Assembly: GCA_026120185.1 (NCBI GenBank)
Contig: JANUWF010001783.1
Location: 527,001-591,000 of the forward strand
Source of the DNA: Voacanga thouarsii
Taxonomy: Eukaryota; Streptophyta; Magnoliopsida; Gentianales; Apocynaceae
Direction of reading: 5' to 3'
DNA: 64,000 nucleotides
In this document: piece by piece, positions 61,625 through 64,000 of the stretch
Layout: each line of letters starts with the position of its first letter
Position numbering within the stretch: the stretch's first letter is position 1
Program-made: the position numbers and the translations under genes
Notes under the pieces: generated by a model
Seen by the model: only the letters and a program-made list of their open reading frames with translations
Databases searched by the model: none
What the model was told of the DNA's origin: nothing

Positions 61625-64000
61625 TGTAACACCATATTACATACGTAGCCCAAATAGGCTGGGGATGTTATCTTATCCTTCGGATTAGGGGTCTTTATAA
61701 TGCGGTACAAAATAAAAGGATACACAAATATAAACTTTAAAATAATCTATCACATCACAAAAATCTTCAAATACAAAATCACATTGTTCAGAACATCCAA
61801 AAGATATTAAAAGTCAACATTATAATTTTTAGAACAAAGTCAACAAGAGAAAAAGGAAAAGACTAAGTCTAAAACTATCACTCTTATATTTCTAGCTCTT
61901 CTTCTCTCGTAAACATGGTTAGGTAAATTTGTGTGAGATTATAAATAATCTTAATAAGTCTGAAGTACATGATCATGTTACAATTTTCGAAATCAATATT
62001 ATGATGCATGAGTAATGTGGACTTAAACGGATGCAGTCATAATTTGAATAACTCATGCATCTCAAATACGTAATCATTTTTGGAAAAATTTAGCAAGTAC
62101 AAAACCAGTACCTTGAATAATTAAATATTTTGTCGACTAGAAGTTTTTTATATCACATTTCTGGAACATGAAATTTATATTTCAAAAATCTTGAACCCGT
62201 CAAAACAAAATATCCTGTGTATCGTTAAGATACCCATACTATGTCATTGTGATCACGATACGTCATCTATATAGTAACAATATATACAATGCCAAATAAT
62301 TGGGTAGGGTGTACATCCCTCCCGAGGGAATACCCTGCCATCTCCCTCATATAAAATCAGACCGAATGTCCCACGTCCGTCCTCTGACTCCCCTTGGAGA
62401 CAGCGTTGCTAGCTAAGGACTGCACTCAGCTACTAGAATTGTCGCCCCATTGGAAAAAGATAATTTTTTGTAGACGGCCAATCTATCGGAATTCTCTCCT
62501 AATTTAACAAAAGTTAGTCCTATAGCCTCGTCTATTGAGATCTCAATGTCATTAATTTAATGGTTCAAGAGTTCACTATTCCGATATGGAAAGATCATAT
62601 TATTTCCCAAAAATTGTTCCGCTCTTGAAAAGTAAATTTCCAAGTCTCTTCTCAACCAAATTCAAAGCCATAAACATTTTCCCCCAAGGTTTCCAAAAAT
62701 AAACCTTCGTATATCTATTCCAAAAATTACTCGAGTACTATTAACTGTAATTCATCGTAAAGATATTTGGAGCCATTAAGTATAAAATCATGCAATGATT
62801 TTTGCAATATTCTCATGTATGAAATGTGTAAGTACATTTTCAAGTATAGCATAATTTTGATGTATGGCTCCATAATCACGATACTCATGAGAAACTTCAT
62901 AGCAATATCCATGCATGAATAAATTATGATATCCTAATAGAATCATTAATTTCATTCATAAGCGTTTTCTCCAAAAATGGCATAGTCATAATTTAAATCA
63001 TACTTTTCATGCCAAAATGTGAAATGCTTCATAAATTCATGCATATATTTTATATGAACTTCAATGCAATTTGCACATAATTTAATTGTGGCATTTTCAC
63101 ATGGATTTTGCAGTTTCAAGATAGGCTTGAGATGCAAGGACTTACCTTTTGTCCAAAGCTTAGCAAAATCCCTTTAAGCTAACTTAAGTGCTCATTCCTC
63201 CTATGTCCAACTCAAAATCTAACATGTACATATAATATAGGAATTAATTTCCTAATTAAATTCATTCAAATAAAGCATTAATCGAGATCCTAGAATAGTT
63301 AAGGGAATTACTTAGATCTCAAGTAACTCCAAAATACTTAGTGACAAAGCCTAATTGATCTAAATCACAATCCCATCAAGGAATCCAACAATCCTCTAAA
63401 ATACCCATAATTCGTAAAGTATAGAATCATCCTACTTTTTAATTAACATCCATAGTCAAACAAGGCCTTAATTGCCAAGCAAAACCCTAATCACTCATAC
63501 ACACCCTAATTAGCCATGCAACTCTAATTAATCAATCAATAAAACAACATCTAAATGAACTTATATTACCAAGGACACCAAGAGTTCAAACAGCTTTTCA
63601 AGAATTGAAGTTCTCATCTTATAATAGTACAAGGGATCACTTTTCAAAATCATACTATAAAGGAAAATTATCAAAATTGAGTCAAATATATTTCCCACAA
63701 TTCTAAACATCACACAATTTTCACATAGGCTAAATTTGCAGCAATTATAGCTATTTCTATGAGTAAATTCATTTTCCAAATTCAAACACAAAATTATGCT
63801 TTTATTCTAAAACATGGGTCAAAATTATTTTCTTAATCAACCAAGGAAACCATTTTATTTGTAAACAAAAACCTCTAGTTTAAAACCTTCATATGTTAGG
63901 TGAATTACCATATATTTATCTCCTAAAAATTCCCACAAAAAATGACTCAAATGATTTTTACGTAAAGCCTCAGGTGAGCAGTAAACTGCTTTGTGCAATT
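61625..64000. repeat. Second LTR-like repeat, runs past the window end
   Basis: Begins TGTAACACCATATTAC, resembling LTR starts of some plant Ty3/gypsy elements. CGGATTAGGGGTCTTTATAAT (61681-61701) resembles GGGACTAAGGGGCTTTATAATT at 59340, linking it to the preceding repeat. 62290-62460 has a GC-richer block typical of such LTRs. No coding domain is seen to position 64000. Confidence 0.35.

Overview
This is a 64 kb piece of an AT-rich flowering-plant nuclear genome, most likely a eudicot. It has no operons, an intron-split cytochrome P450 of the plant CYP71 type, Ty1/copia elements primed by tRNA-iMet, CACTA (En/Spm) transposons and a MULE, and it is strongly repeat-dominated. The only recognisable host gene is the P450 at about 33.4-35.8 kb. 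Almost everything else is nested transposable elements. All assignments come from reading the sequence and translations; no database search was run.

Layout. 1-8935: a minus-strand copia element of family A (3' LTR cut by the window edge), inserted in the end of a CACTA element whose remnant is 8936-9346. 9690-10088: another CACTA-like end. 10089-13184: old LTR-like and unassigned repeats. 13185-19913: a non-autonomous CACTA element with CACTACAAGAAAAAA termini and an AAT target-site duplication (TSD); it carries a captured plant myosin exon, which is itself split by a family B solo LTR (17444-18964, TSD TAGAG). 20036-21772: the 3' end of a family B copia element. About 21918-30496: a full-size but decayed CACTA element with TNP2-type transposase and a second ORF. 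30497-33340: no gene seen. 33439-35776: the P450, with one frameshift in exon 1. 35976-37680: a possible 128-bp mini-LTR, then a tandem TRIM-like array. 37690-38750: AT-rich repeats, a GAT/TTA microsatellite and telomere-like CCTAAA runs.

38930-57558 is best read as one decayed minus-strand MULE: a MuDR-type transposase (57558-55080) followed by a plant mobile domain (PMD) gene (54780-38930). Two family A insertions split the PMD gene: a solo LTR (40203-42241, TSD ACTAA) and a full plus-strand copia element (42557-53789, TSD ATATG). The 5' LTR of that copia element contains a family B solo LTR (42955-44403, TSD GATAG). 57559-59300 has no recognised feature. 59300-64000 holds LTR-like, possibly Ty3/gypsy, repeats.

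The insertion order can be read directly: MULE/PMD, then family A, then family B; and CACTA with captured myosin, then family B. The premature stops compared in the two family A polyproteins all lie at Trp or Gln positions and fit C-to-T or G-to-A change, as expected for methylated, silenced elements. One stop is shared by both copies.
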